A stretch of 64,000 bases of DNA from Hyphodiscus hymeniophilus (lineage: Eukaryota > Ascomycota > Leotiomycetes > Helotiales > Hyphodiscaceae): the NCBI GenBank assembly GCA_016508695.1, contig VNKQ01000014.1, forward strand, positions 186,001-250,000, written 5' to 3'. The position numbers and the translations under genes are program-made. Under the pieces are notes generated by a model. It did not search any database, had not been told where the DNA came from, and saw nothing but the letters and a program-made list of their open reading frames with translations. Positions 9,941 to 21,060 of the stretch are shown piece after piece; position 1 is the first letter of the stretch; every line of letters begins with the position of its first letter.

Positions 9941-12904
9941 ATGGAATACCAAGAGCAATCGCCGGGACAAGAGCGCTCGACGAAGACGGATGAACCAGAC
10001 GTGAAGAAATCAAAAGGAGGGCCAAGAAAGCGTGTCAGTCAAGCTTGCGACAGATGTCGAAGCAGGAAGGATAAATGCGACGGAAAGGTGCGTAGGACAC
10101 TGACGACAACACTGCCAATCCTGGTCGCCGAAGTGTGTTGAGGATTCGAATCCTCATCGCTCAGATATTATGCAGGGCTGAGATTACAATCTCGGACTCC
10201 GTTTGGGCGATGGGGAGCCTGTTTACTTGGGCTTCACACACACCTCAACATCCTACAGGGATTGATACTGACACTGAGATAGAGACCAGCATGTACAACC
10301 TGCACAACCAATGGACGAGATTGTTCCTACGATGCGAATGTGAAGAAGCGTGGCTTGCCAGAAGGTTACGTACGAGGACTGGAGAAACTCTGGGGACTAG
10401 CTATACGGGACGTTGGAGATGTGGAAGACGATGTCCTCCTAGTTATCGCAGGCGAAACTGGAACTGACAGCCTCACCACCTGGAACGACGAGGTTAATTC
10501 GGACAATCTAGTCGAAATTTGGAGGAAATCCCAAATTTCACGAGAGCTTGAACGATTGCTATCGAATATAGAGCCTCTCACGGATAATGGGAAGCGTAAA
10601 CGGGGAGAAGCCGACTCACAGCCTGGAAAGAAGATTGGATTGAGTACCGGTGCTCCTTCAGCCAAGTCAGAGAGTCAGAAGCCATCGTCTAATAATTGGC
10701 CAAGTAGAAAGTTGAATGTCCGAGGCCCAGATGCGGCCCAGGATTCACCGAACTTTTCGGCTGTGGTCTCTGAGAGCGAGAAGTCCGCCGGGAGAGAGTA
10801 TGAGTCAATTTTAAGTCCATACGCAAATATAGCTTCAACTAACTCCGCCACAATTACTGAAGTTCCGGATCTTCCTTCTGAGGCCTGGCATCTTCTTGAT
10901 GTTTACTTCTCATATACCCATAGCTGGCTTCCTATACTAGAGAAGCATGATCTCTTACGGACTTCCTACCAATATTCGCAAAGTAGAAACAATATACCAA
11001 TGTTTGGCCATGGTTCTGGTGATCATGCTGCACTATGGGCTGCAATTGCCTATGCCAAATTTCAGCATAGGACAATAAACAACATACCGCATGCTCAAGG
11101 TCCGGTGGCAGAAATGGTATGGACCGCGGAAAGGATGTACTCTCATGCGAGAAGTCTCATTCCAAATGAGGAAGGGATCTTTGAGTTAGGGCATGTGCAA
11201 GCTCTCCTGATTCTCGCACTCACAAATATGGGGATTAACCAATTGACGAGAGCATGGTTCTTAATTGGTCAAGCAGTTCGCGCTGCAACATCCTTGGGGC
11301 TCGGTCGACCTTCAGACGATATCATGAAAGCTTTCTCGAAATCCAGGGCGAAGCATGTCTTTCTTGGCTGTTTTGTTCTTGATACAATAATCTCTGCGAG
11401 GTTAGAACATCGTCCCCATCTTCGAGCTCAGGATGTCGACTTGGTAGGGTTGATCGAAGAAGATGGACTAGAGGAATGGGACCCATGGAAAGACTGCCTT
11501 GCCGTTCGCAGGGGCAGCGTGGGATCTCGAGGTCCTGCGGCCGTCCTCAGCACTTTCAATAAGCTCGTTCAAGTCCTCCAAATTCTGAACGAGGCTACCT
11601 GTATAACGGACAACTGTAAAAGGCTACAGCACAGCACAGGTCTTTTAGAGAAATTACACATCTGGAGCTCAGCCCAGCCATCACCATTATATTTCGACTC
11701 CTCGGCAATGAAAGGCGAAAATGCTATATCACTACTTCCGCATCAGCATAATCTACATATCGCATATCTCGCCACTTTAGCAACATCAGAATTAAACTCT
11801 CATGGCCAAGGGCTAGAGAGTGTGAATCTGGATGCATGTACGAAACCAGCTCGACAGATTGCGGAGCTTCTCAGGGAGCACTCTGAGAACTTTGGGCTCC
11901 TCATCGTACCACCGACTTTCGAGTACTTCATTAAGACTGCATACGACGTCGTCCGAGCAGTCAATGGCAGTATTGAAAGCACTCATATCCAACTCAATGG
12001 CTGGAAACATAGCCTGGATAATTGTTTGGATAGTATGGAACAAGCATGGCCGGTCTTCGAATCGTTCAAGACCTCGCCGTCATACCAAATGAACCCCAAG
12101 CCATCGATGACCAATGGGAGGCGACAAAGTGAAGTAGCTTATGATCTTATTAGTGGGACACAGACAGACGCTACTCCAGTGTCAGGGAAGACACCAAATA
12201 GCATGACCACCTACGATGCCATGATGCTATACGGTTCTCATATATATCACCCACTGCCAGGGAATCAGTCACAGCCAGGACACCTGAGTACCCCCATGGG
12301 CACATCCAACGTGGCGAAGATGGCATCTCCTGTCTCAGCACGAACTACGTCTTTCGGGCAATCATCTGTTCAAAACTTACCTCTCAATTTACAAACGAAT
12401 TCCCAGGCCATATTCAACGAACGCAACCCTATTTCAACGGACCCATGGTCTCGATCTGCCAACCTAGGGCCACCTTTCCAGCCTCGCGAAGGAGCTGAGA
12501 TGGATCCTGCGTTCAATGAATTTGCCGCACTGGATGCCGTGGAATGGTAACATGCCCTCTGACCTTCTATGTGTTATTACGAGACTAACAGCCTCTCCAG
12601 GACAAACAATTGGGACCAAAGTCTCGTGAATTTAGGCTTTACGGATCGCGATAATATGAACCAAGATTTCTACGCCATGAGTCGCGAACCAGACCCACTA
12701 TTTCCAAACAATGTGTTCCAGCAACTAGTTGCAAACTCCAATGCTGAGGCTACATATTTTCTGGACAGCTCGATGTTTGGAGGCATTGGCATGGGAGGCT
12801 TTGAGATGGGATTTGGCGACGAAAATGAAGGCATCGAAGCAGGGCAGATTTTGCAAGCTTTGAGTGCAGCCGCAGATCAAAGAGTAGCTAGAGGGAATGG
12901 TTGA
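9941..12904 (+). CDS. qutA: Quinate pathway transcriptional activator (QutA / qa-1F type), Zn2Cys6
   Basis: Nuclear activator of quinate genes. Exons 9941-10087, 10283-12546 and 12601-12904; 904 residues. The Zn2Cys6 cluster is split by intron 1: Cys36, 39 and 46 lie in exon 1 (ACDRCRSRKDKCDGK) and Cys53, 56 and 63 in exon 2 (RPACTTCTTNGRDC). It is followed by KKRGLPEGYVRGLEKLWGL, a linker signature of the QutA/qa-1F type. The fungal-specific regulatory domain begins near residue 220 (LLDVYFSYTHSWLPIL). The tail is Ser/Gln/Gly-rich and acidic, fitting an activation region. Intron 1 is 195 nt, several times longer than other introns here; the join to codon AGA at 10283 restores CDGKRPAC without a gap. 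Intron 2 (12547-12600) follows codon bases TG and rebuilds Trp. The assignment as QutA rests on the cluster type plus the divergent qutR neighbour; without context it would be a generic Zn2Cys6 factor. Confidence 0.83.
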
Positions 12905-13796
12905 GAGGGTTGAAACAGGTTTATGCATCTGCCAACGACAGTCGACAATGGCTCAATAATTATGCAGTGAGTGGACTCATCACGCACGACTGTCTTCGGG
13001 GGGCGGGGGGCTGATCTGCGATGTTGAACTATCCTACTTGCTGCAAAATGACGGCTTTATCAACATGCCCTCTAGGTTTGAGCATTTTTTCCAACATAAA
13101 ATAGCGCCCCTTGGAGTCTAAGTCATCATCAAAATCTTCTTCCGGTGAATACTCAAGGAGTAATGGGGATATGCTCTGCTGGGAGCCTGAAGATAGAAAG
13201 ACTGCTAAGGAGTTGCTACAACTTCCATGGTTAGCAGGGGTTGTGCTCCCTTGGTAGTAAAGTAACCCTCATGATAGACGATTTGAACGAAACCGGATCC
13301 TGAAATATAGGCGACGGAGAATCCCAGAACATGATAAGAGAGAGGGTGAGAAGAAAGAGAGTAACGGAGGATGGAGAAGCTGTCATCGGCTTCCCACTGC
13401 TCGGAATAGCGAGCATTTTCGTACCCGCACGTTACCAATGCTATTTACTTCACGAGCCATGACCAGCACCCACAGTGCTAAGATTTCCTTCACTACAAGG
13501 TCTTGCCAGAATTTTTTTATTATAACAAGGAATTAAACCTAAATACCCAGCTATTGATTATGAAATCGCACCCTCTGCTGCTCCTGACTTTAGCGACTCC
13601 CGTTTACCCCAGCACTGCCGGGTAATCATTGAAGACCATTAATCTTGGACACTAGTGTTCCCAATTTAGGGGGACCATCCACCCTAATGCTATTCCTCCA
13701 ACATCTGCTTCTCCAAAACTAATCTCTCGCTCTCAATACACCATTACCTAAAAATCTGGGGCTTAGAAAACCATAGGACTTCACTAAGAGGAAAAG
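12905..13796. other. Intergenic qutA-qutG, promoter of qutG
   Basis: About 890 bp. It contains a G-rich tract near 12997-13011, a T-rich tract near 13510, and a C/T-rich segment with CTAATCTCTC just upstream of qutG. Open frames at 13205-13438 lack motifs. No full 16-bp qa-type palindrome was found by eye. Confidence 0.5.
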
Positions 13797-15085
13797 ATGG
13801 TCTACTCGATGAGTGAGGCGGAATTGAAAGAAATTTATACTTTCGCACTTGATCTAGGGAGGAGAGCTGGGAAGATCCTGCTTGATGGCGTAGAGAAGAG
13901 GACAGGCGAGATGAGCGGAAGGGATGCCGGGGCTATAGAAGAGAAAATGAATGCTGTTGATATTGTGGGTTCAAATCTTCTCCATTTAATGTCGTCGAGA
14001 CTGACAGCATAGTACAGGTCACGCAGACAGACCTAGGTCTATCACACTTGACTCAAATCGGATCAACATCACTAATTGGATTTTGCAGATGTCGAAGCTT
14101 TTGTGAAGAATGAAATCACAGAGAAATTCCCCAGCCATGAGTTCGTTACTCACCTTCCTCCTACACGGAATTACTTCCTAACAAATCTACAGTTTCATTG
14201 GAGAAGAGACATACTCTTCTGGATCCTCCAAAGAATACCTTATTACCACCGCCCCGACCTGGTGCGTGGACCCCTTGGACGGTACAGTAAACTACACGCA
14301 CCTGTTCCCCATGTTTTGCGTCTCCATCGCCTTCATCCTGAACGGCATCCCCATCGTCGGAGTGATCTACCAACCCATTCTCGACACCACGTATTCCGCT
14401 TTGGCTGGGCATGGAGCCTGGCAAGATAACTCTCATCCAGGCGGTGGGAAGAAGCGGAAAGCGTTGCCGTATATTGATTCTCCCAAAGCGACACTGCCGG
14501 CGAATGCGCCGAAGGGATGTATCTTCAGCTGTGAGTGGGGGAAGGATAGACGCGATGTAGAGGGAGGGAATATGCACAGGAAGATTGGGAGCTTCATGAA
14601 TATGGCGGCGGAAATCGGGGGGAGGGGTGGCAAGGGTGGGATGGTCCATGGGGTTAGGAGTTTAGGGAGGTGAGTTTGTTCTTGAGGGTTCTGAGAGAGG
14701 AAGAGCTGATGGAGGGTGAACAGTGCGACGCTGGATTTGGCTTACGTAGCTGCTGGCGTCTTTGACATTTGGTGGGAGGGCGGATGTTGGGAATGGTATG
14801 TTTTGCTTCCATACAAACGAGGGTCAGAAGGCTGACCTAAATAGGGATGTCGCGGCTGGTATCTGCATTCTACGAGAAGCAGGTGGACTAATTACAACCG
14901 CCAACCCACCACCAAGTCCAGAAACTGATCCCATCGAAGAGGTACGGCTGGGTAGTAGATTATATCTTGCCATTCGACCAGCGGGAGACAGTGAGAATGA
15001 AACCGGACGACAGGCACAGGAAAGAGTGGTCAGAGAGACGTGGAAGCGGGTATCGAATCTTGATTATTCTCGGCCGGGAGCGTAG
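13797..15085 (+). CDS. qutG: QutG-type inositol-monophosphatase family protein
   Basis: Member of the quinate cluster (QutG/qa-X); an inositol-monophosphatase-like, metal-dependent phosphatase fold whose exact role in quinate use is unknown. Six exons: 13797-13964, 14018-14036 (19 nt), 14089-14140, 14193-14669, 14724-14795, 14845-15085; 342 residues, close to the Aspergillus protein length from memory. Splice joins restore the family sequence: DIV-TQTDL-DVEAFVK, then SHDFIGEETYSSGS. The metal and substrate motifs are intact: GEE near residue 84, the signature DPLDGTVNYTHLFP near residue 105, and WEWDVAAG near residue 262. The tiny second exon is the least certain piece, but the frame requires it. 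It is convergent with qutB, with 127 bp between stop codons. Confidence 0.88.
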
Positions 15086-15212
15086 CCTGTATATGCCGCA
15101 TATCATGGAGAATGATATACAGAATTCCGATAATCTTAGCCTTAAGGCTGATCCTGCTTCTCCCATATCTCGTGATTCATTTTCTCATTATATGCTATAT
15201 GCACTATATCTC

Positions 15213-16220
15213 CTACAGATGTGACCGCGCCAACTTTGCCGCAATGACTGCTTTCACCTTCTCTACAGGTAACTCGTTCACTTCTTTGTTCAACCAGACG
15301 CGATCTTGCTCAAAACCCTGCCAAATCATTGCTTGGGTGCCAGGAACAACCTGCCATCCACTCCTCATCGCCAATGCAGCAATTTCGGTACGTGGACTGG
15401 GATGATAGCACATCTCTAGTATCGCGCCTTTTTCTTCCTTGCCTAGCAAAATCTCAATAACCTTCCTCGTCCGAATCTCATCCTCGGTCTTCGGCGGAAA
15501 ATCAGGAATAGCACTGACGACCACCGCGGGAGCCTGCAAACTCTCCGCCTCCTCGATAGTGGACACGTATATCAGGCCGTCCCCAAAGTCTTCCTTGCTG
15601 CATTCGGCCATCACTGCGTCGACTTCACTCTTATCCCGATTCACGAGATAAACCTCCGCGCAGCCCAGGAAAGTTTTTAGGGCATAAACAGCCGCACGAC
15701 TCGTTCCTCCCCCACCTATGACCATTCCCTTGTTTCCCTTCATCGCTTCGACTTTGTCTTTATTCACATTCCGTACAATCGCTTCCCTGATCCCAATGCA
15801 ATCCGTGTTAGTCCCACACAGAGCTCTTCTCCCGTCTTGATCTGTCTTCCACCAAATAGTGTTCACTGCACCGATAGCCGCCGCTTCGGGAGTCATGAAA
15901 TCGAGGCGCGGGATGATGGCGACTTTGAAGGGCATTGTAACGGAGGCGCCGAGGAATTTCGGATCGTGTGTCAGAGCGAGACATGAGGAAAGGGAACGCG
16001 ATTCGTACAAGTATTGTGTGTAGTTGAGGCGGAGGTTTGAGAAGACTGTTCCGTGAAAGAGGGGACTGAGGGAGTGAGCGATGGGGTAGCCGAAGAGGTA
16101 GAGCACCCGGTCGAGGTGGGTTGTATCTGGGGGAGGGGGAGCAAGGGATGCATCTATTTCGTGGGAGGTGTGGGGATTGGCGGTTTTGGATGTCGCGAGC
16201 GTTGTTTGTGACTGAGACAT
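15213..16220 (-). CDS. qutB: Quinate/shikimate dehydrogenase (QutB / qa-3)
   Basis: NAD-dependent oxidation of quinate to 3-dehydroquinate (and shikimate to dehydroshikimate), the first step of quinate catabolism; cytosolic. Single exon, 335 residues, the usual length. Substrate-domain motifs: YLFGYPIAHSLSPLFHGTVF near residue 40, then GASVTMPFK with the catalytic Lys, and GTNTDCIGI with the catalytic Asp. The nucleotide domain has VIGGGGTSRAAVYAL. It differs from the biosynthetic enzyme in AROM by being free-standing and lying in the quinate cluster. Its start region (16220) is separated by about 800 bp from the next gene, which is also on the minus strand. The frame is intact, with ordinary codon use. 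Confidence 0.92.
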   Translation of the reverse strand: MSQSQTTLATSKTANPHTSHEIDASLAPPPPDTTHLDRVLYLFGYPIAHSLSPLFHGTVFSNLRLNYTQYLYESRSLSSCLALTHDPKFLGASVTMPFKVAIIPRLDFMTPEAAAIGAVNTIWWKTDQDGRRALCGTNTDCIGIREAIVRNVNKDKVEAMKGNKGMVIGGGGTSRAAVYALKTFLGCAEVYLVNRDKSEVDAVMAECSKEDFGDGLIYVSTIEEAESLQAPAVVVSAIPDFPPKTEDEIRTRKVIEILLGKEEKGAILEMCYHPSPRTEIAALAMRSGWQVVPGTQAMIWQGFEQDRVWLNKEVNELPVEKVKAVIAAKLARSHL

Positions 16221-17026
16221 GGTGGTTGCGGAGTTTCGAAGTGGCTTTGAAGACGTATAGAGTCTTGTAGATAGAGTGTTGTTAGGTATTGTATCATATC
16301 ACTAGATCCTAAAACAAGGTACAATTCGGCCAATAAGGAGGGGTTGTGTGAAGGACTGCAGCGATAGGAAAGTAGAAGTGAATATCTCGATGAGCCCGAC
16401 AATAGACAGAAAGAAATGTTCTCAGACAGAAGATGCAAGTGTAAACCCAAGAAGAAGCCAGACTCGATCTATGTGACGTAGATATATTTGAGACAGAGAA
16501 CTCTCCCGAGAACTGGGCCTCAACTAGATCAATCGATTTAATGTCTGCTGTACCGCCTTCATTGGACAAAGACTCCTCGAATTTGAAGTAGGGGACTGTA
16601 AATTCTTTACCCGCCCAGCAAGAATAGAACTCTTGGAAGCGGGGAAGACTTGGAATGGAGGGGTTGCGTGGAGACAAATGCCGATCAAAGGTGGAGAACG
16701 CTAAATCGGCAACTGACGGAAGATGAAAGCAACCAAACTTCGGCATTGATGATTGAGCTCGTAACAAAAAATGAACCTCTCATGATGATGTCTTCGAGCG
16801 GGCACATTGTCAGCTATGATAATTCTAGCAACCTAACAACATCTGACCCAGCTTGAACCTTTCCGTGCGACATAGGATGTGCATTTGCTAATGTGGTACA
16901 GCTTTGCGACTGACATCACGCTTACTGTCCTATGAACGTCCAGAAGATTTGCCGTGGTTGACTTGAGAGTGCGAAATGAAGATATTTGAAGCATCCCCTT
17001 AATGCCTACTTCCAGATGACAGTCTG
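16221..17026. other. Intergenic, qutB promoter
   Basis: About 800 bp upstream of qutB and downstream of the minus-strand oxidoreductase. A 152-codon open frame on the minus strand (16309-16767) has no motif or family resemblance and is not called. No repeat was seen. Confidence 0.5.
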
Positions 17027-18166
17027 TTAAAGCGCATTTTGCTCATGTAGTGACCTTTTTTGCTCAGAACTCCTCTCTGCACTCTCATATCCAATAACCT
17101 CAACCGGCAATTCACTCACTAGAGCCCTTTTAACAGCGTCACAAACAATCATAGCTCTCAATCCCTCCTCACCAGTACAGCTCGGTTCTGCTCCATTTCT
17201 CACAACTTCGTAGAAATGCTGGATTTGCGAATCGAACGGTACCTTCGCCTTGTCAACCTCAAGATCCTCTTTCTTTAGCCTCTCCGTCCAGCTCTTCTCC
17301 TCCCTCCAATCATAACTCCACCTTGTCAAATCCGGCACACTGAGACTCGCCTCCGTCCCCATGATTCTATAAAAACCACCAGCTCCTTCTTCCTTCCGCG
17401 AATGCGGAATCATCGGATTCTCGCCCGTGCCTGTCTCGAAATTCCACGGACTAGGCGTCACATCACTCAGTATAAAAGTCCCCACAACACCGCTCTCGAA
17501 TCTAAATAGAATAGCAGCTCCCTCTTCCGCATCAAACTCTCTGGTTTTCCGAGTCGGCATAGCAGAAACGCTAATGATTGGGCCGAGAAGATATTGCAGT
17601 AAATCAACCTCGTGGATGAGATTGATGAGGATCACACCCCCGCTCTCTTCGCTGCGGCGCCACTCGCCTATCCCATCGAAATATGAGGAAGGTTTCTTCA
17701 GACACCACGTTCCTTGGACTGCGATTGTCGTCCCTAGTCCTCCCTTTTCGATTTCAGCTTTTGCTGCTAAGAGATAAGGGTTGAATCTCCTATGATGTCC
17801 GACTAGCAACTTGACTCCCTTCTCATGCGCGGTGTCTACGAGGAGCCGTCCGTCGTGTATAGACGTTGAGATTGGTTTCTCGACTAGCACGTGAATACCA
17901 GCGGCTATGAGCTCGAGGGAGAGGGAAACGTGTGTTTTGTTTGGGGTGCAGATAATAGCTGCATCTGGGCGGTTAGGGGAGGATAGTAGGGCGGAGATGG
18001 AAGGGTAGTGTGTGGTTTTGAGGGAGGATGCTGTTGGAAGGCCATGAGGGGCCGGATCCACGAGGGCAGTGAGTATGGTACTGGGATTGGAGATAATCGA
18101 TGCTGCGTGTCGTGGTCCAATTAAGCCGCCGCCTATTATGGCTATTTTGAGGGGAGTCGTGGTCAT
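17027..18166 (-). CDS. Gfo/Idh/MocA family NAD(P)-dependent oxidoreductase
   Basis: Single exon, 379 residues from ATG 18166; the frame is open further upstream only via TTG. N-terminal Rossmann fold with IAIIGGGLIGPRH, then AAIICTPNKTH and the family hallmark VEKPIS near residue 98. The C-terminal substrate domain includes GHHRRFNPYL and NLIHEVDLLQYLLG, which holds the conserved His/Asp site. Family members oxidise sugars and cyclitols such as inositol, so a cyclic polyol related to quinate is a plausible substrate (inference). It sits inside the quinate cluster, divergent from qutC, across a 974-bp shared upstream region. No Gfo/Idh protein is a standard member of the Neurospora qa cluster as I know it, so this looks like an addition to the regulon. 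Confidence 0.88.
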   Translation of the reverse strand: MTTTPLKIAIIGGGLIGPRHAASIISNPSTILTALVDPAPHGLPTASSLKTTHYPSISALLSSPNRPDAAIICTPNKTHVSLSLELIAAGIHVLVEKPISTSIHDGRLLVDTAHEKGVKLLVGHHRRFNPYLLAAKAEIEKGGLGTTIAVQGTWCLKKPSSYFDGIGEWRRSEESGGVILINLIHEVDLLQYLLGPIISVSAMPTRKTREFDAEEGAAILFRFESGVVGTFILSDVTPSPWNFETGTGENPMIPHSRKEEGAGGFYRIMGTEASLSVPDLTRWSYDWREEKSWTERLKKEDLEVDKAKVPFDSQIQHFYEVVRNGAEPSCTGEEGLRAMIVCDAVKRALVSELPVEVIGYESAERSSEQKRSLHEQNAL

Positions 18167-19140
18167 TGCTAAACGGCTGTTGTGTTGTGTTTGGGACAGG
18201 CCTAAAGCTGAAGTGAGTTCTAACAAAGAAAAGGGGATAAAGAGACAACTTGATTATGCAAAATCGCTCTTGCATCAGCCATCAACTCGAGAGCAACTTC
18301 AAGCTTGAATCACATAAGCATCGCGTGAACATGAGACCGACTTAAGCTTGACTTCGTTCTGAATTATCACGAGCGGGGATAGGGATACCTCACAGTTTTT
18401 CGCTCCCCATATTCTTGGGATCGGAGACGGGGTCGTCTCGGATCAAGCCTCCACTGGAGAGGCTACTTGGTGCAGTCCGAACAGATTATTGAGGCCGACT
18501 CATCCTCAAGGCGATGCGAGAAAATCTTAAAGAAAATGTTGCGGTCAATCTTTGGGAAGGTTTCGCGACGTCCTGCTTACGTAACACATGTACTGCCCCA
18601 CTCATCCCTTCTTCTCCGAGTAAATGTTATTACCGTCGGAAGAGTCTTTACCAGTGTCTTTCGACATAGAAGCCACCACAACCCTCTCACTAGCTCTTAC
18701 CAGCAATGGGCTGTTGAGGTAAAGTTGCCCAATGGCCTAAGGGACTCCGATGGCTCTTTCATCGAGAGCATGGGGTCTCCACATGTTTTCGGATGCCGCT
18801 CCAGTGGATTCTGAGTTCCTTATCTAGGCCTTTACCTCCTGTAAAAGGACTGAGACGAACAACAGGTGTTTCCCGATGCTGGCCGCAACATCTCCTTAAC
18901 CTCTTAAGGACTCTTCCACCTTAAGGGAGACGTATAGTAATGGATGAAAAGGTATGCAGTTCTTTTGGTGGAAGTTTTCATATTCGGTCTCTTCTGACTC
19001 TGTTCCATCGGTCTATCCGCGGTTTACCGAGTCACACATCTACTCTATTATATCAGAATTCCAAGCATAGCGTCTTGAAACATAGCAAGTTCGTTTGCAT
19101 TCAGTGTCCTTCCTCTGTCACATTCGTATTCACAGTCAAG
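18167..19140. promoter_or_regulatory. Divergent upstream region, oxidoreductase / qutC
   Basis: 974 bp between start codons. GGATAA occurs at 18235-18240, about 70 bp upstream of the oxidoreductase ATG: a half-match to the qa-activator site with no TTATCC partner at the right spacing. CTTAAGG-type inverted motifs lie at 18900-18925 (CTCTTAAGGAC and CCTTAAGGG). A 115-codon frame at 18467-18814 lacks any motif. Confidence 0.4.
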
Positions 19141-20287
19141 ATGTCATATAAACCAGCAATAGCAAGCATGTCCCTAGGTGTATGTCTCTTATTCCTTTTC
19201 TTCCATCGAATACTAACATCGACAGCGAGCCTGCGCTCACCGACTCCGCCCAAAGTTCACAGCAGCAGCCTCAGCCGGTCTCTCCGGTATTGAGATATTC
19301 TACGAAGACCTCCTGTACCTAGCATCCAGCTACGTTGGGGGTGCCACACCCAAAAACCAAGTCCTAGCCGCCCACCAAATACGCACACTGTGCGACTCCT
19401 TGCATCTGCAAATCATGGCCTTAGGCCCATTTAGTGACTTTGAAGGCCGGCTTGATCCCGCCATCCGTGCCCAAAAGCTGAAAGAACTTAAAGTCTGGTT
19501 TGAAGTCGGCAGGGTATTAGGCACGGATATCATACAGATTCCTTGTACGTTTATGACGGAAGGCGTGACGGGAGATATCGAGATAGTGGCGCGAGATCTA
19601 AGGGAGATTGCGAATTTAGGCGCGAAAGAGAATCCACCCTATAAATTTGCATACGAGAATTTATGTTGGGGGACTTTCAATGATACGTGGGAGAAATCAT
19701 GGGCTGTCGTACAAGCCGTCGACAGGGACAATTTTGGGTTGTGTTTGGATACTTTTAATATCGCTGGAAGGGAATGGGCCGATCCTGCGAGCCCGACCGG
19801 GATGGTGGAGAACGGGGATGAGGTTTTTACGGAGAGTATGAGGCGGATGGCGAGGACAATCGATGTGAGGAAGGTCTTTTATGTGCAGGTTGTTGATGCA
19901 GAAAGGTTGAAGCAGCCATTGGATGATAGACATGCATTCCATGTGAAGGGGCAAAAGCCGAGGATGAGTTGGAGCCGGAATTGTAGGCTCTTCATTTGTG
20001 AGGAGGATAGGGGTGGGTATTTGCCTGTTATTGCAGTGCTGAAGGCAATTTGTGATGACGACGGGTTGGGGTATAAAGGTTGGATTTCGATGGAGTTATT
20101 TAATCGCACCTTATTGGAGGAAGGCGAGAGCGTTCCGAGGGACCATGCGGAGAGGGCAACGCAGTCTTGGAGGAGGTTGGTGAAGGTTATGGGATGGGAG
20201 AATAAAGTCGAGTCGAAGAGGATGGAAGAATTGCCGGGATCGCATATTGGGAAGTCTCACGAAGTAGAAACTTTAGCTAGACTATGA
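19141..20287 (+). CDS. qutC: 3-dehydroshikimate dehydratase (QutC / qa-4)
   Basis: Converts 3-dehydroshikimate to protocatechuate, feeding the beta-ketoadipate pathway. Exon 1 is only 39 nt (19141-19179, ending SMSLG); the intron is 19180-19225 (GTATGT, branch TACTAAC, GACAG); exon 2 is 19226-20287. 366 residues, close to qa-4. It is a xylose-isomerase-like TIM barrel: SMSLGRA at the start, GIEIFYEDL near residue 37, PFSDFEG, GTDIIQIPC, YENLCWGTF, GLCLDTFNIAGREW (metal ligand region) and YKGWISMELFNR near the end. The chosen donor (phase 0) gives LGRACAH; the alternative GTGTAT donor two bases upstream reads out of frame. The gene is convergent with the flavoenzyme downstream. Confidence 0.9.
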
Positions 20288-20550
20288 GCCTACTCTATTT
20301 GTTGGAGTCTGATGGGCAGTTCAATGGCGTCCGAATACGTGTAATGGATGATGAGGAGAACATCCTCGGTGATGATTATGCCTATTTTGTGAGGTTGAGC
20401 AGAGTGTTAGGATGTGGTGGGTGAAGCGTAGCGATGAATAGCACCCTTAGTCCTTCTCAGAAACTAGGAGTTACGATTCTAATTGAAGCTCTGCAGACGC
20501 AGTGGGATGAGGCGAACAGTCCGAAGTTACGCCATCGGCCGTCTGCACAC

Positions 20551-20571
20551 CCCTTTACCCTTTACCCTTTA
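20551..20571. repeat. CCCTTTA x3 short tandem repeat
   Basis: Three perfect 7-bp units followed by CCCTGA. It resembles a telomere-type unit but is not the common fungal CCCTAA, and it is far too short for a telomere. Confidence 0.85.
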
Positions 20572-20720
20572 CCCTGACGATCTTATAACCTTGTCGCCTC
20601 CTGGATACGACAAGATGAGGGCTTAAGGTGACTCCGGAGTGTTCTGTTACAACTCACCAAAAGGCGGTTTAGAAAGCGACAGCGGCAGCAAAGGAGGATA
20701 ATAACGGTAACAACAAGTTT

Positions 20721-20823
20721 GCCGATACTATAGGGTGTCGATACTATAACGGTGTCGATACTGTAAGGATGTCGACAAGTGTGTCGATAAGGGCGACTAT
20801 ACCTAAGTGAGTCGACAAGGGTG
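20721..20823. repeat. Degenerate minisatellite, ~17-bp GTCGATACTATA-type units
   Basis: Successive units begin GCCGATACTATA, GTCGATACTATA, GTCGATACTGTA, then shorter GTCGACAAG, GTCGATAAG and GTCGACAAG copies. The spacing is 16-17 bp in the first half and then irregular. Confidence 0.75.
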
Positions 20824-21060
20824 ACAAACAACTAAGTATTAAAGTACGAATTTCTGATATGGTAGGATACACAGGTAGTAATAATAAGTCTTCCCAGAAT
20901 CGTCTTCCCGACCATGAAATCTTGACCCGGGTCTTCTCACTCAGGAGCAAATGAAGTCTCGTAGAAAAATCGGGAAACGTCATGCCGGTCTCCCCACTCC
21001 TGTGCGCTTTCTTTTGTCCACAGTCATTACAAGCATGACCTGTGATTGAACCCGCGAGCC

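Larger units (their letters stand above)
20288..21060. other. Intergenic with short tandem repeats
   Basis: Holds the 3' flanks of qutC and of the convergent flavoenzyme gene. Contains three tandem CCCTTTA units (20551-20571) and an imperfect GTCGATA-type minisatellite (20721-20823), listed separately. No supported gene. Confidence 0.6.

Noticed and set aside
10139..10154. GATTCGAATCC resembling a tRNA T-loop
   Set aside because: No acceptor stem, anticodon arm or D-arm around it; it is a simple palindrome inside the qutA intron.
16309..16767. 152-codon minus-strand frame upstream of qutB
   Set aside because: No recognisable motif, no conserved-looking blocks, and it occupies the expected promoter.
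20551..20571. Telomere-like repeat
   Set aside because: The unit is CCCTTTA, only three copies, with housekeeping genes on both sides.
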